Source: Fibrella aquatilis (GTDB lineage Bacteria; Bacteroidota; Bacteroidia; Cytophagales; Spirosomataceae). From it: a DNA stretch of 64,000 bases. The stretch is taken from assembly GCF_017353255.1 (NCBI RefSeq), contig NZ_JAFMYU010000004.1:186001-250000 (forward strand), given 5' to 3'. How positions within the stretch are numbered: the first letter of the stretch is position 1; each line of letters starts with the position of its first letter. The position numbers were made by a program, and so were the translations under genes. Positions 21,181 to 29,258 of the stretch are shown one piece after another. The notes under the pieces are model-generated. The model worked only from the letters and a program-made list of their open reading frames with translations, was not told the origin of the DNA and did no database searches.

Positions 21181-21207
21181 GTGCACCCCCTTTCGGAAAT
21201 GCACTTG
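21171..21207 (-). terminator. Terminator of tuf
   Basis: In the minus-strand RNA, stem CAAGTGCA (21200-21207) pairs with TGCACTTG (21178-21185) and is followed by U6 (21172-21177). It lies 20 nt after the tuf stop. Confidence 0.8.
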
Positions 21208-21226
21208 CTATTGATTTTTGACAAAC

Positions 21227-22414
21227 TTAGTCGAGGATTTCAGTCACCTGACCGGCACCTACGGTACGGCCACCTTCGCGGATAGCGAAACGAAGACCTT
21301 TTTCCATAGCGATCTTGTTGATCAGCGTTACCTCAATAGTGATGTTATCACCGGGCATTACCATCTCAACACCGGCTGGCAGTACAATCTCACCCGTTAC
21401 GTCTGTGGTACGGAAGTAGAACTGAGGACGGTACTTGTTAAAGAATGGCGTGTGACGGCCACCTTCTTCTTTCGACAGTACGTATACCTCGGCTTTGAAT
21501 TTAGCGTGTGGAGTTACTGAACCTGGCTTACAAATAACCATACCACGACGGATATCGGTTTTTTCGATACCACGGAGCAGCAGACCTACGTTGTCACCGG
21601 CTTCGCCACGGTCCAGAATTTTCCGGAACATTTCAACACCCGTCACAACTGACTTCAGGTTTTCAGCACCCATACCCAGAATCTCAACAGGCTCACCTGA
21701 GTTGATCACGCCCCGCTCAATACGACCGGTGGCAACCGTACCACGACCTGTGATCGAGAACACGTCCTCCACAGGCATCAGGAACGGAAGATCCGTCTGA
21801 CGGGGAGGCAGGGGAATGAATGAGTCTACTGAATCCATCAATTCTTCGATGGTAGAAACCCATTTGGCTTCGCCATTCAGGCCACCCAGTGCAGAACCTT
21901 GGATAACAGGAATGTTATCGCCGTCGAATTTGTAGAAGCTCAACAGCTCGCGGATTTCCATCTCAACGAGTTCGAGCAGTTCGGGGTCATCTACCATGTC
22001 AACTTTGTTCATGAAGACAACCAGTTGGGGTACACCTACCTGACGAGCCAGCAGAATGTGCTCACGCGTTTGGGGCATTGGACCGTCGGTGGCAGCAACT
22101 ACTAGGATGGCACCGTCCATTTGCGCGGCACCCGTTACCATGTTCTTCACATAGTCGGCGTGGCCTGGGCAATCAACGTGTGCATAGTGACGATTTTCCG
22201 TTGCATATTCCACGTGTGAGGTGTTGATCGTGATACCACGCTCTTTTTCCTCAGGGGCATTGTCAATAGACGAGAAGTCACGCATAGCAGCAAGTCCCTT
22301 GCCGGCGAGTACTTTCGTAATGGCTGCCGTCAGCGTCGTTTTGCCGTGGTCAACGTGACCAATCGTACCGATGTTGACGTGCGGTTTCGAGCGGTCAAAA
22401 TTCTCTTTTGCCAT
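21227..22414 (-). CDS. tuf: Translation elongation factor Tu
   Basis: 395 residues. The GTPase motifs are intact: [10 protein letters not shown] (G1, residues 19-28), [12 protein letters not shown] (G2), [12 protein letters not shown] (G3), NKVDMVDD (G4) and GSALGGL (G5). Domains 2 and 3 follow, with [13 protein letters not shown] and [22 protein letters not shown]-Tu delivers aminoacyl-tRNA to the ribosome. It sits downstream of tRNA-Thr, Gly and Tyr genes, and no promoter is visible between tRNA-Thr and tuf, so tRNA and tuf are probably co-transcribed from 22932-22961. Confidence 0.99.
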   Translation of the reverse strand: MAKENFDRSKPHVNIGTIGHVDHGKTTLTAAITKVLAGKGLAAMRDFSSIDNAPEEKERGITINTSHVEYATENRHYAHVDCPGHADYVKNMVTGAAQMDGAILVVAATDGPMPQTREHILLARQVGVPQLVVFMNKVDMVDDPELLELVEMEIRELLSFYKFDGDNIPVIQGSALGGLNGEAKWVSTIEELMDSVDSFIPLPPRQTDLPFLMPVEDVFSITGRGTVATGRIERGVINSGEPVEILGMGAENLKSVVTGVEMFRKILDRGEAGDNVGLLLRGIEKTDIRRGMVICKPGSVTPHAKFKAEVYVLSKEEGGRHTPFFNKYRPQFYFRTTDVTGEIVLPAGVEMVMPGDNITIEVTLINKIAMEKGLRFAIREGGRTVGAGQVTEILD

Positions 22415-22534
22415 GTCTTAAAAACGCTTTAGTTAACTATAGTTAGTGTTAGTTGATTTGCCCTTACGCAAAAGGTGCCCAAACAGAGCACCTCCTAAAA
22501 AGCCACCTCAACAGAGCAACATTTGGCAGCTTAG

Positions 22535-22606
<72 letters not shown>

Positions 22607-22625
22607 AGGTAATAAGTTAACAACG

Positions 22626-22701
22626 TGGAGCGGGAGACGAGGTTCGAACTCGCGACCTATAGCTTGGAAGGCTATCGCTCTACCAACTGAGCTACTCCCG
22701 C
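22626..22701 (-). tRNA. tRNA-Gly (TCC anticodon)
   Basis: 76 nt with an encoded CCA. Acceptor GCGGGAG/CTCCCGC, discriminator T; anticodon loop CTTCCAA between ATAGC and GCTAT; T-arm GAGTTCGAACCTC. Confidence 0.96.
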
Positions 22702-22706
22702 AATCA

Positions 22707-22794
22707 CTCAGCTTTCAGTTAGAAAGTTTTTGGTTCTCGGTTGTAAACGAATGCTTACACTGAAAACTGTAAACCACAAAACTGAAAACTGTTT
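22707..22794. repeat. Short-word repeat between tRNA-Gly and tRNA-Tyr (element d)
   Basis: The spacer contains two copies of ACTGAAAACTGT (around 22759-22770 and 22781-22792) and a partial inverted copy (CTTTCAGTTAGAAAGTTTTT) near tRNA-Gly. The same words occur in the arms of palindromes at 50153 and 57797. Confidence 0.6.
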
Positions 22795-22880
22795 TGGTGG
22801 GGAGTGGAGGATTCGAACCTCCGAAGGCGTACGCCAGCAGATTTACAGTCTGATCCATTTGGCCACTCTGGAAACTCCCC
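22795..22880 (-). tRNA. tRNA-Tyr (GTA anticodon)
   Basis: 86 nt with a long variable arm (class II) and encoded CCA. Acceptor GGGGAGT/ACTCCCC, discriminator A; anticodon loop CTGTAAA; variable arm with GCGTACGC. First gene of the tRNA-tuf transcript. Confidence 0.96.
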
Positions 22881-22931
22881 AAAAAACACTTGCAAAGAAC
22901 ATTTTCCGCCCCGTATCTCAGTTTGGAGTTG

Positions 22932-22961
22932 CAAAATTACGCCGTTTTTGTCCGTTGTCAA
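22932..22961 (-). promoter_or_regulatory. Promoter of the tRNA-Tyr-Gly-Thr-tuf transcript
   Basis: On the minus strand TTG (22959-22961), exactly 19 nt, then TAATTTTG (22932-22939): a full match to the Bacteroidota consensus. The predicted start lies about 45 nt before tRNA-Tyr. Confidence 0.75.
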
Positions 22962-22993
22962 CAGGGGGACCAAAAAATTCTTTTCGATTTCAA

Positions 22994-23028
22994 CAAAAGA
23001 GGCCCCTTTGGTGTAGTAGGGGCCTCTT
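22994..23028 (-). terminator. Terminator of the sigma/anti-sigma/OMP operon
   Basis: Ten-base stem (22998-23007 with 23018-23027, AGAGGCCCCT/AGGGGCCTCT) followed by TTTTG in minus-strand RNA, 36 nt after the stop of the last gene. Confidence 0.8.
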
Positions 23029-23063
23029 CGGGTTATACTTGTATTTACCTTACAAGCTTGTAG

Positions 23064-24071
23064 TCAGATCGTGATGCCAAAACTTAGCGGGCGCACAGCT
23101 GGGCCGCGACCATCCTGAAAACTGTTGTTAAGATTGTATTTGACAAAGAAATTGAGGTTAGCAATGCCAATGTTGCCTTGCAGGCCATACTGAAGGTTGT
23201 TCAGGTAGAAGCTGTTGTGGTCGTGAAACTTGTCGCCATTGTCTAGCTTGATCTTCGTATAACTGTCGAGACGGTAGCCTACGAACCCACCAAAACCGAT
23301 GTTGAATGCCCGCTTGCGGCTGTTATTATATACCGAGAATTGAGGAACAAAAGGCAATTCGAGGTTGCAGACAGTTAGTTTACTTTTCGTTAAGTGGCTG
23401 GGGTAGGTGGCAAATGCAACAACATCGGGGCCACGCTCAACTTTGACGTTCTCCTGGAACATGAAATTGTTCCAGGCTATCTGCAAGCCATAGCGGATGC
23501 TTATTTTCAGTTTGCTATTCCGCACAATAGCTGGGTTCTGCGTGAAACTAAGCGCGGCATATCGCGACCCTAGTGGGTCAAGTTCATAAGAAGCGCCATT
23601 GTATCTTGGGGTAGACGTGGCACCAGTCCATGTGTTCAGTCCGAAATGGAAGTCGGTGCTTACCCGCCAGTTGTTGCTAGAGTAATTCCTGTTTCTTCGG
23701 GTTTTCCGGTCACTGGGCTGGTTGCTATAGCTGTTGGTGTTGTCTGACGACTCACCTGTTTTAACCGTTACCGTTACGTTACCGTCTGTTTTTTCCACCA
23801 CGATCAGCGTGTCGCGGAGGTAACGCTTACCGTTCTGTTCGTTTACAGCATAGACCTGACCCTCTGGCACCGAATCGAGCTTAGAGACCATATCGTTAAC
23901 GATTCGGTTCAGGTCATACTTCGTAATTTCTTTTAACTGTCCTTTCGTTGGTGCATAGATGGCCACGCGGGATGCTTTACCAAACCGAATGATGAGCGAA
24001 TCGGCAGGATTTATAGCGGCCGTGGCTACATGAGCACACAGCAGGCTGGTGAGGATAGTGAGCATTTTCAT
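23064..24071 (-). CDS. Predicted outer-membrane beta-barrel protein of a sigma-factor operon
   Basis: 335 residues with an N-terminal signal peptide (MKMLTILTSLLCAHVATAA). The first 90 residues are a soluble region; a Ser/Asn/Arg-rich linker (about 110-135) follows. The rest has alternating hydrophobic/polar strands ending in aromatic residues, e.g. FHFGLNTWTGA, RYGLQIAWNNFMF, NIGFGGFVGYRLDSY and FVKYNLNNSF, closing with SFGITI. That is the pattern of a small outer-membrane barrel. No named family is recognised. Its ATG overlaps the stop of the putative anti-sigma gene by 4 nt, so it is translationally coupled and is probably a target or sensor of the same system. Confidence 0.7.
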   Translation of the reverse strand: MKMLTILTSLLCAHVATAAINPADSLIIRFGKASRVAIYAPTKGQLKEITKYDLNRIVNDMVSKLDSVPEGQVYAVNEQNGKRYLRDTLIVVEKTDGNVTVTVKTGESSDNTNSYSNQPSDRKTRRNRNYSSNNWRVSTDFHFGLNTWTGATSTPRYNGASYELDPLGSRYAALSFTQNPAIVRNSKLKISIRYGLQIAWNNFMFQENVKVERGPDVVAFATYPSHLTKSKLTVCNLELPFVPQFSVYNNSRKRAFNIGFGGFVGYRLDSYTKIKLDNGDKFHDHNSFYLNNLQYGLQGNIGIANLNFFVKYNLNNSFQDGRGPAVRPLSFGITI

Positions 24072-24952
24072 TGGTCAGCGGTGTTATCATTCTTAAGACT
24101 TTCTTTCATGCCTTCGAATACACGGCCAAAACGGCTGCGTGCGTCTGAATGGCGTTTTACAGGTGTAGCGCGGGCCAGGGCATCACCATTTTTCAATTGC
24201 TTCACTTTGGCAAACAGGCCAGCCAGGCTACCCGTCTGTGCAGGCGACATTGATGCGACCTTTGTAGGCTGCATATCTGGCGCGCTCTCAGCAGATTCTG
24301 GTTCATCGATGGTTAGCACAACTACCCGTTGCTGGTCTGCCAGATGCGTGCTCACAGAAACTGTCTGTGGTACTTCCTGAACAGGATGGGCCAATTTGCT
24401 AGTGGCGACTGTAGCTAATGCCTCAACTTTTATCGCTGTCGGTTCAGGTGTAATAGAAGAAATAGCTACCTGTTCATCAACCCTGGTGGCGGTCCTCGGT
24501 GTGGCAGATTGGGTTGCATTTTTAGCTATTACTGCCTTTTCGGCAACCTCCGGCATTGGCACACGTTGTTTATTCGTTATGACCACCGTCCCTCTTTCCT
24601 CTTCTAGTATCTGCTGTTTTCGGCCCGGTTTGGCACCCTCTCCTACCTTGGCAATAAGCGGTACAGGCACCTCTGTATGGTTGGGTGCGGCGGTTAGCTT
24701 TTTAGTCTGTGCGGTGAGTGAGGTTGACTCTGCCGATTTGATCGAACGATTGTTTTGGTAAGAGAACAGGGCAACCAAGATCAGACTGGCTGCGGCTACC
24801 CCATACCACCACACAGCCACTCGCCGTCTTTGAGTAGGCAACGGGACACTATTCAGCCGGCTTTGCAGTCGGCTCAAGGCATCAGGGCTGGGAGGTAGTT
24901 CAGCCTCACGCAGCTTCCGGGCAAAAAGATCATCTATTGGCTGCTTTTCCAT
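24068..24952 (-). CDS. Putative anti-sigma factor with one membrane helix
   Basis: 294 residues from the ATG at 24952 (MEKQPIDDLFARKLREAELP). A short cytoplasmic N-terminal domain with PSPDALSRLQSRLNSVP is followed by one membrane segment (WWYGVAAASLILVALFSYQ, about residues 50-68) and a long periplasmic part rich in Ala, Thr, Val and Pro. This topology and the position directly after an ECF sigma gene point to a membrane anti-sigma factor. No zinc-binding HxxxCxxC motif is visible, so it is not a ZAS-type anti-sigma factor. It overlaps the sigma gene by 23 nt. The frame is open upstream to 25048 but lies inside the sigma gene. Confidence 0.65.
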   Translation of the reverse strand: MEKQPIDDLFARKLREAELPPSPDALSRLQSRLNSVPLPTQRRRVAVWWYGVAAASLILVALFSYQNNRSIKSAESTSLTAQTKKLTAAPNHTEVPVPLIAKVGEGAKPGRKQQILEEERGTVVITNKQRVPMPEVAEKAVIAKNATQSATPRTATRVDEQVAISSITPEPTAIKVEALATVATSKLAHPVQEVPQTVSVSTHLADQQRVVVLTIDEPESAESAPDMQPTKVASMSPAQTGSLAGLFAKVKQLKNGDALARATPVKRHSDARSRFGRVFEGMKESLKNDNTADQ

Positions 24953-25523
24953 ATTGGTTTGCTGGCTTATGTCCTGTTTCCATGCTACGGACTTTCTGTT
25001 GTAGTAAAGCCCGGGCACGTGATAATTGTGATTTTGAAGTGCCTTCACTAATGCCCGTCAGTTCGGCAATTTCGGCGTGATTATATCCTTCAATGGCATA
25101 GAGGTTGAACACGGTACGGTAGCCGTCGGGTAGCTGTGCCACGAGCCGGATCAGGTCTTCGCTTTGCAGGTTGGCATCGGCCCATTCGTAGTCAGGTTCG
25201 ACGGTGATGGTGTCGAGCGGAAGCTCTTGGCGCCAGGCTTTATTCTTTCGGAGGTACATCAGTGATTCCGTGACCATTACCCGACGAACCCAACCTTCAA
25301 AACTACCATCGCCCCTGAACTGATCGATTCGATTAAAGACCCGCATAAATCCATCAATCAACACTTCTTCGGCATCATCGCGATTGCCCACATAGCGCAT
25401 ACAGACAGCCATCATTTTGCCGCCAAACCGCTCATAGACCACCCGCTGGGCACGGGCCTCCTGCTGTTGCAGGGCAGCAACCAGTCGGCTTTCCGTGAGG
25501 TAGTATGGTAGAGTTATGGCCAT
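24930..25523 (-). CDS. ECF-type RNA polymerase sigma factor
   Basis: About 197 residues from the ATG at 25523 (MAITLPYYLTESRLVAALQQ). Region 2 is clear: CMRYVGNRDDAEEVLIDGFM for 2.1/2.2, FNRIDQFRGDGSFEGWVRRV for 2.3/2.4. Region 4 has LPDGYRTVFNLYAIEGYNHA, then EIAELTGISEGTSKSQLSRA, the helix-turn-helix that reads the -35 element. The protein directs RNA polymerase to a small regulon, probably including this operon. The start is not certain; in-frame ATGs also occur at 25535 and 25613. It is the first gene of the overlapping sigma/anti-sigma/OMP cassette and lies just after the terminator of the respiratory operon. Confidence 0.87.
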   Translation of the reverse strand: MAITLPYYLTESRLVAALQQQEARAQRVVYERFGGKMMAVCMRYVGNRDDAEEVLIDGFMRVFNRIDQFRGDGSFEGWVRRVMVTESLMYLRKNKAWRQELPLDTITVEPDYEWADANLQSEDLIRLVAQLPDGYRTVFNLYAIEGYNHAEIAELTGISEGTSKSQLSRARALLQQKVRSMETGHKPANQYGKAANR

Positions 25524-25580
25524 ATGGCTAAGCATTTGCCCTGAAGATGCAGCTACTTTGCTTCCGGGTTGCACGGCACA

Positions 25581-25609
25581 AAAAAAATCCTGACCGTAGG
25601 TCAGGATTT
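25581..25609 (-). terminator. Terminator of the ACIII-cytochrome oxidase operon
   Basis: Eleven-base perfect stem AAATCCTGACC (25585-25595) with 25599-25609, 3-nt loop, and a T-run on the minus strand. It lies 21 nt after the DUF983 stop and closes the 17-kb minus-strand operon. Confidence 0.88.
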
Positions 25610-25629
25610 CCAATAAGCTTAAAGGGCTA

Positions 25630-26007
25630 TCAGAGCGCCGGATCGTAACGTATACCTGCTACGTAATGCAGCCAGATAACGCGCGACAGCCGGAAGTTGA
25701 TAGTTGAAATTACCACCACACCTACCGACACAATCAGGGCATACACCCAACCGGGTGGATTATTGAATCCATAGAAGAGTAGAAAGCCTAGGATCAGCGC
25801 AAGGCCACCTGAAAAGGCATAGCTGACGTACATGGCTCCGATGAAATAACCTGGTTCAACCTCGAATCGGAGTCCGCAGTGCGGGCAGAATTCGTTCATT
25901 TCCCCAAACCCAATTGGGTTGTAGAGGGCGGTTTTAAATATTTTACCCTGCCTGCATCTAGGACATAGCCCGGCGGACACGGCTTGAAATTTTGAGACGT
26001 TGGCCAT
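25630..26007 (-). CDS. DUF983 family membrane protein
   Basis: 125 residues. The N-terminus has two Cys pairs, CPRCRQGKIF and CPHCG, a zinc-ribbon-like arrangement, then two membrane helices (about 58-78 and 85-105). DUF983 proteins commonly sit next to cytochrome c oxidase genes; their function is not established, and assembly or metal handling is a guess from context. The start lies 50 nt inside the preceding 91-codon gene; no later ATG keeps the CPRC motif, so the overlap appears genuine. Last gene before the operon terminator. Confidence 0.85.
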   Translation of the reverse strand: MANVSKFQAVSAGLCPRCRQGKIFKTALYNPIGFGEMNEFCPHCGLRFEVEPGYFIGAMYVSYAFSGGLALILGFLLFYGFNNPPGWVYALIVSVGVVVISTINFRLSRVIWLHYVAGIRYDPAL

Positions 26008-26233
26008 GTTCTTTTTTACTGGTACGATACCACAAATAGCTGACCGTAGCTACGATCAGGTAGGGGGCGGCCAACAAATAAAGGATACCCAAATTGAGGT
26101 TCGATGCTACCACACTACGCCCGTTACTAACGGTACTTTCAATTACCCCACGACACATGGCGCATTGCGCAAACAAATCAGGACCAGCGAAGAGAATCAA
26201 TCCCAGTACCACTAGCCAACTCCACTTTTTCAT
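25958..26233 (-). CDS. Small CxxC membrane protein of the respiratory operon
   Basis: 91 residues: a signal peptide (KKWSWLVVLGLILFAGPDLFAQ), then CAMC directly after the predicted cleavage point, one membrane helix (LGILYLLAAPYLIVATVSYL) and a basic C-terminal tail. I cannot assign a named family. The CxxC on the outer face beside the membrane, and the position in an operon with SCO and CtaM-like genes, suggest a copper or thiol role in oxidase assembly; this is inference. It overlaps the DUF983 gene by 50 nt and follows the DUF420 gene by 16 nt. Confidence 0.7.
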   Translation of the reverse strand: MKKWSWLVVLGLILFAGPDLFAQCAMCRGVIESTVSNGRSVVASNLNLGILYLLAAPYLIVATVSYLWYRTSKKEHGQRLKISSRVRRAMS

Positions 26234-26249
26234 AGCTTGTTGTCATTAA

Positions 26250-26795
26250 TTAGTGATTGTAATAGGGCCTAATCATCAGGTAGACGATTACCCCAGTCGT
26301 ACTCACATATAACCAAATGGGCAAGGCCCATCGCGTCATCTGCTTGTGCTGTACAAACTGCTTCGTGAGCGCGAAATACACCGCCCGCAACACAAACCAG
26401 AGGACAACAACTGAAAGAGAGATGTGAGAGATGAGCAGGAAATAATACACAGGCCGAATCCACCCCTGACCACCAAACGTGGTAGATGGGTTAGAGATGT
26501 GATACAAGACATAACCAACCAGAAAAAAGGCACCCAACGTAAAAGCGGCCAGCATCGTAAGGCGGTGGGCAGCTACATTTTTTTGCCGGATGAAGTAATA
26601 ACCAACTACCAGCAGCACCGACGTGATCGAATTAATCACACCGTTGATATGGGGCAAATACGTCGTCCAGCTACCCAGATCGAATTTTTGCCGGATACCC
26701 AACATAAGCGCCACTACAACCGGTACGGCGATAGAAACGGTATTGATGAACCGGTTGGCATTGCGTTCACTCTTCACTAACTCGACAGTTTCCAT
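26250..26795 (-). CDS. DUF420 membrane protein, CtaM-like oxidase maturation factor
   Basis: About 181 residues from METVELVKSE, with five membrane helices. Conserved histidines are spread through the helices: LPHINGVIN, AAHRLTML, LYHISNP, LISHISLS. This is the DUF420 pattern (Bacillus YozB, Staphylococcus CtaM), a family needed for maturation of heme A-containing aa3-type oxidases. The open frame extends to 26825 with a second ATG; the ATG at 26795 gives the family N-terminus. It lies 4 nt after the SCO gene. Confidence 0.85.
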   Translation of the reverse strand: METVELVKSERNANRFINTVSIAVPVVVALMLGIRQKFDLGSWTTYLPHINGVINSITSVLLVVGYYFIRQKNVAAHRLTMLAAFTLGAFFLVGYVLYHISNPSTTFGGQGWIRPVYYFLLISHISLSVVVLWFVLRAVYFALTKQFVQHKQMTRWALPIWLYVSTTGVIVYLMIRPYYNH

Positions 26796-26799
26796 GAGG

Positions 26800-27510
26800 T
26801 CAAGCTTGTTTCCTATAACCATCAATCAGTACCCTGATTTCCAGTATCAAGCGTTCGATATCTTTCTTGTCGGTACCATCGTAAAAACCACGAATAACAC
26901 CCTCCTTATCTACTAAAACTAACTTTTCGCTGTGGATAAAAGTTTCGTCGGGCGACCCGTAGCTCACCCCATGATCGACCACCGGCAGGAAGTAGCCGTG
27001 CTGCCCCAGGTTATAAATCTGGGCCTTGTCGCCCGTCAGGAAATACCACTTTCCGGGCAGGGCGTGCATCTTCTTCGCGTAGGCAGTCAGCTCGGCCGTC
27101 TTGTCATTAACGGGATCAACGCTGAAGGACAGAAACACCAGATCCTGCCTATCTTTAAAGATATCCTGCACCCGAGACAGGTTGGTGTTCATTTTTGGGC
27201 AGATGGTGCCACAGCGCGTGAAGAAGAAATTGGCTACGTGAATTTTCCCTTTTCGCAGTGCCCCGGTAGCGGGTTTGCCATCTTGATCGGTTAGCGTGAA
27301 GTCCGGTACTTTTCGGAATAAGGTATCGGTATGCTCACCAAATTGATCAGTGACCTTCTGCATGACCGGCTCATTGGTGGTTGAGTCAATGACGGGTATG
27401 AACCGGGGCAGGGTGTAATAATTGGTCGTACCAAACCTGTAGATTATGTACGACAAAGCCGGGACCATCAACACGAAGAAGAGGATCCCGGCCTTTCGGA
27501 ATGAAGCCAT
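26800..27510 (-). CDS. SCO1/SenC family copper chaperone
   Basis: 236 residues: an N-terminal membrane anchor (GILFFVLMVPALSYIIYRF), then a thioredoxin-like domain with FFFTRCGTICPKM, whose CxxxC binds Cu, and the conserved His in FIHSEKLVLVD. SCO proteins supply copper to the CuA centre of oxidase subunit II, present in this operon at 33078. It follows the subunit IV gene by 6 nt. Confidence 0.93.
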   Translation of the reverse strand: MASFRKAGILFFVLMVPALSYIIYRFGTTNYYTLPRFIPVIDSTTNEPVMQKVTDQFGEHTDTLFRKVPDFTLTDQDGKPATGALRKGKIHVANFFFTRCGTICPKMNTNLSRVQDIFKDRQDLVFLSFSVDPVNDKTAELTAYAKKMHALPGKWYFLTGDKAQIYNLGQHGYFLPVVDHGVSYGSPDETFIHSEKLVLVDKEGVIRGFYDGTDKKDIERLILEIRVLIDGYRKQA

Positions 27511-27516
27511 AGTTGC

Positions 27517-27849
27517 TTACCTGGTCATAAAGATGGAACCGCCTTCATACATCAAGGCTAACAAAAGCCACATTACAAAAATGACGGGTAACATGATAAA
27601 CCAGATCAGGCTTTTCACTTCGTGCTTTAGGTGCATAAACTCACCCACGATGTAAAACGCCTTAATGATTGTCATGCCTACGAAAATGGAGACCCGCAGA
27701 TAACCAGCTTTCATGGTAAAAGCAATCAAAAACTCAAAGGCAGTAATAACGCATAAGATCAGGAACGTACGCCAGATGATCTTTGTGTTGGCAGGTGGTG
27801 GCGCAACGTCGGTGCCGCCGTGATTATCAGTGTATGGTGTATTGGCCAT
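27517..27849 (-). CDS. Cytochrome c oxidase subunit IV
   Basis: 110 residues from MANTPYTDNHGG. A polar N-terminus is followed by three membrane helices (TFLILCVITAFEFLIAFTM, VSIFVGMTIIKAFYIVGEFM, SLIWFIMLPVIFVMWLLLAL), with EFMHLKHE in the second loop, typical of the bacterial subunit IV (COX4-pro / caa3-IV) family. An accessory subunit of the oxidase. The frame is open to 27903, but that part overlaps the subunit III gene. Confidence 0.85.
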   Translation of the reverse strand: MANTPYTDNHGGTDVAPPPANTKIIWRTFLILCVITAFEFLIAFTMKAGYLRVSIFVGMTIIKAFYIVGEFMHLKHEVKSLIWFIMLPVIFVMWLLLALMYEGGSIFMTR

Positions 27850-27862
27850 GACGACAAAAAAA

Positions 27863-28648
27863 TTAAACCAGGTAGAAGAAGGTAAATACGAAGACCCAGA
27901 CAAGATCTACAAAGTGCCAGTAGAGCCCTACTTTCTCCACCATTTCGTAGCTACCCCGACGGTCATACATACCCGTAGACGACCGGTAGAAAATCAGGAT
28001 ATTTAGCAGTACACCAGAGAAAACGTGCGTACCGTGGAACCCGGTGATGAAGAAAAACAAATCGGCGAAGGCAGGTGGGCCATACTGATTTTCGGCCAGG
28101 TTAGCCCCAAAGATGGTATGCTGTGTCCACTGACCCGCTACCAGTTCCCTGATGGTGCTACCCTCTTCCGTACCGTGGATAAAGTGTGACCACTCCCAAG
28201 CCTGACTGCTCAGAAAAGCAAAACCACCTAGGATTGTCCAGAGCATGTATTTCTCTACATCCTGCCGGTCGCGCCGGTGGCCTGCCTCAACAGCAAGTAC
28301 CATCGTTACCGATGAGAAGATCAGGATAAAGGTCATCAGGCCCACGAAAATCAGAGGAGCGTTCAGGCCATGCAGAAACGGCAGTGCGTTGAATACATGG
28401 TCAGGCACGGGCCAATAGGTATTTGAGAAATGGAACGGAACGCCGTGAATTTCGGGCGAATAAGCTGGCCAGCTATACCGAATTAGGCCATAGGTAACCA
28501 ATAAAGCCGAGAAGGTGAAGGTATCTGATATGAGGAAGAACCACATCATCAGCTTACCGTAGCTGGCGTTCATTGGTTCAACGCCGCCCATCCACGCCTT
28601 CTTGTCAAATACTACTGACTCGTCAGTTGTTGCTGCTGTAGCCGCCAT
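27863..28648 (-). CDS. Cytochrome c oxidase subunit III (long paralogue)
   Basis: 261 residues with about six to seven membrane helices. SYGKLMMWFFLISDTFTFSA begins the first helix; EWSHFIHG, FITGFHGTHVFSG and YWHFVDLVWVFVF are the conserved subunit III motifs. The protein stabilises the catalytic subunit and its proton uptake. A shorter paralogue (28664-29257) lies just upstream; paired subunit III genes are common in Bacteroidota oxidase operons. Confidence 0.93.
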   Translation of the reverse strand: MAATAATTDESVVFDKKAWMGGVEPMNASYGKLMMWFFLISDTFTFSALLVTYGLIRYSWPAYSPEIHGVPFHFSNTYWPVPDHVFNALPFLHGLNAPLIFVGLMTFILIFSSVTMVLAVEAGHRRDRQDVEKYMLWTILGGFAFLSSQAWEWSHFIHGTEEGSTIRELVAGQWTQHTIFGANLAENQYGPPAFADLFFFITGFHGTHVFSGVLLNILIFYRSSTGMYDRRGSYEMVEKVGLYWHFVDLVWVFVFTFFYLV

Positions 28649-28663
28649 GCGATTTTAAACGTA

Positions 28664-29257
28664 TTAATGGAAATAAAGTAAAAAGAAAAACAAGTAAAGC
28701 CAGAGTATATCCAGAAAATGCCAGTAAACGGTCGCAATGTGTATCTGATCGAGCGACTTGGCATGTATCCTCAACCGAAACGCAGCCACCAACGCAAAGA
28801 CCAGCACAATCAGTCCCGATATCAGGTGAAACGCGTGCATTCCTGTAAACACATAGATGAACGAGCCAGCGGGGTTGCCAACGAAATACACATCGCTTTT
28901 CACCAGTTCGACCCATCCCTGGAACTGCATGTACAGGAATATCATTCCGAGCACAAAAGTAACAGTAATCGCTATCCTGAGGGCATTGAAATTGTCTTTT
29001 TTGGCGGCCAGATAGGCCCAGTGCATCGTTATACTGCTCACAATAAGCACCCCTGTGCTGTAGGCAAACACAGGCGGCATGACAAAATCAAGCCAGTTGC
29101 CCTCTGCCCTACGCACCAGATAAGCACTAGTAAAGGAGGCAAATAACATCAGTATGCTCACGATGAATAACCACAGAATAAACCGTTTAGGGTTCACCGA
29201 GAGGGTTTCTTCCGGCTCTTCTTCGAGCCATTTTATTTCTTCTGTTTCCTCTTTCAT
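28664..29257 (-). CDS. Cytochrome c oxidase subunit III (short paralogue)
   Basis: 197 residues, five membrane helices. An acidic N-terminus (MKEETEEIKWLEEEPEETLS) precedes the first helix; FTGMHAFHLISGLIVL and YWHFLDILWLYLFFFLL match subunit III. It lies 1 nt after the heme O synthase gene and 15 nt before the longer paralogue, so the two probably act as a heterodimer or as alternative subunits; the sequence does not say which. Confidence 0.9.
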   Translation of the reverse strand: MKEETEEIKWLEEEPEETLSVNPKRFILWLFIVSILMLFASFTSAYLVRRAEGNWLDFVMPPVFAYSTGVLIVSSITMHWAYLAAKKDNFNALRIAITVTFVLGMIFLYMQFQGWVELVKSDVYFVGNPAGSFIYVFTGMHAFHLISGLIVLVFALVAAFRLRIHAKSLDQIHIATVYWHFLDILWLYLFFFLLYFH

Positions 29258-29258
29258 G

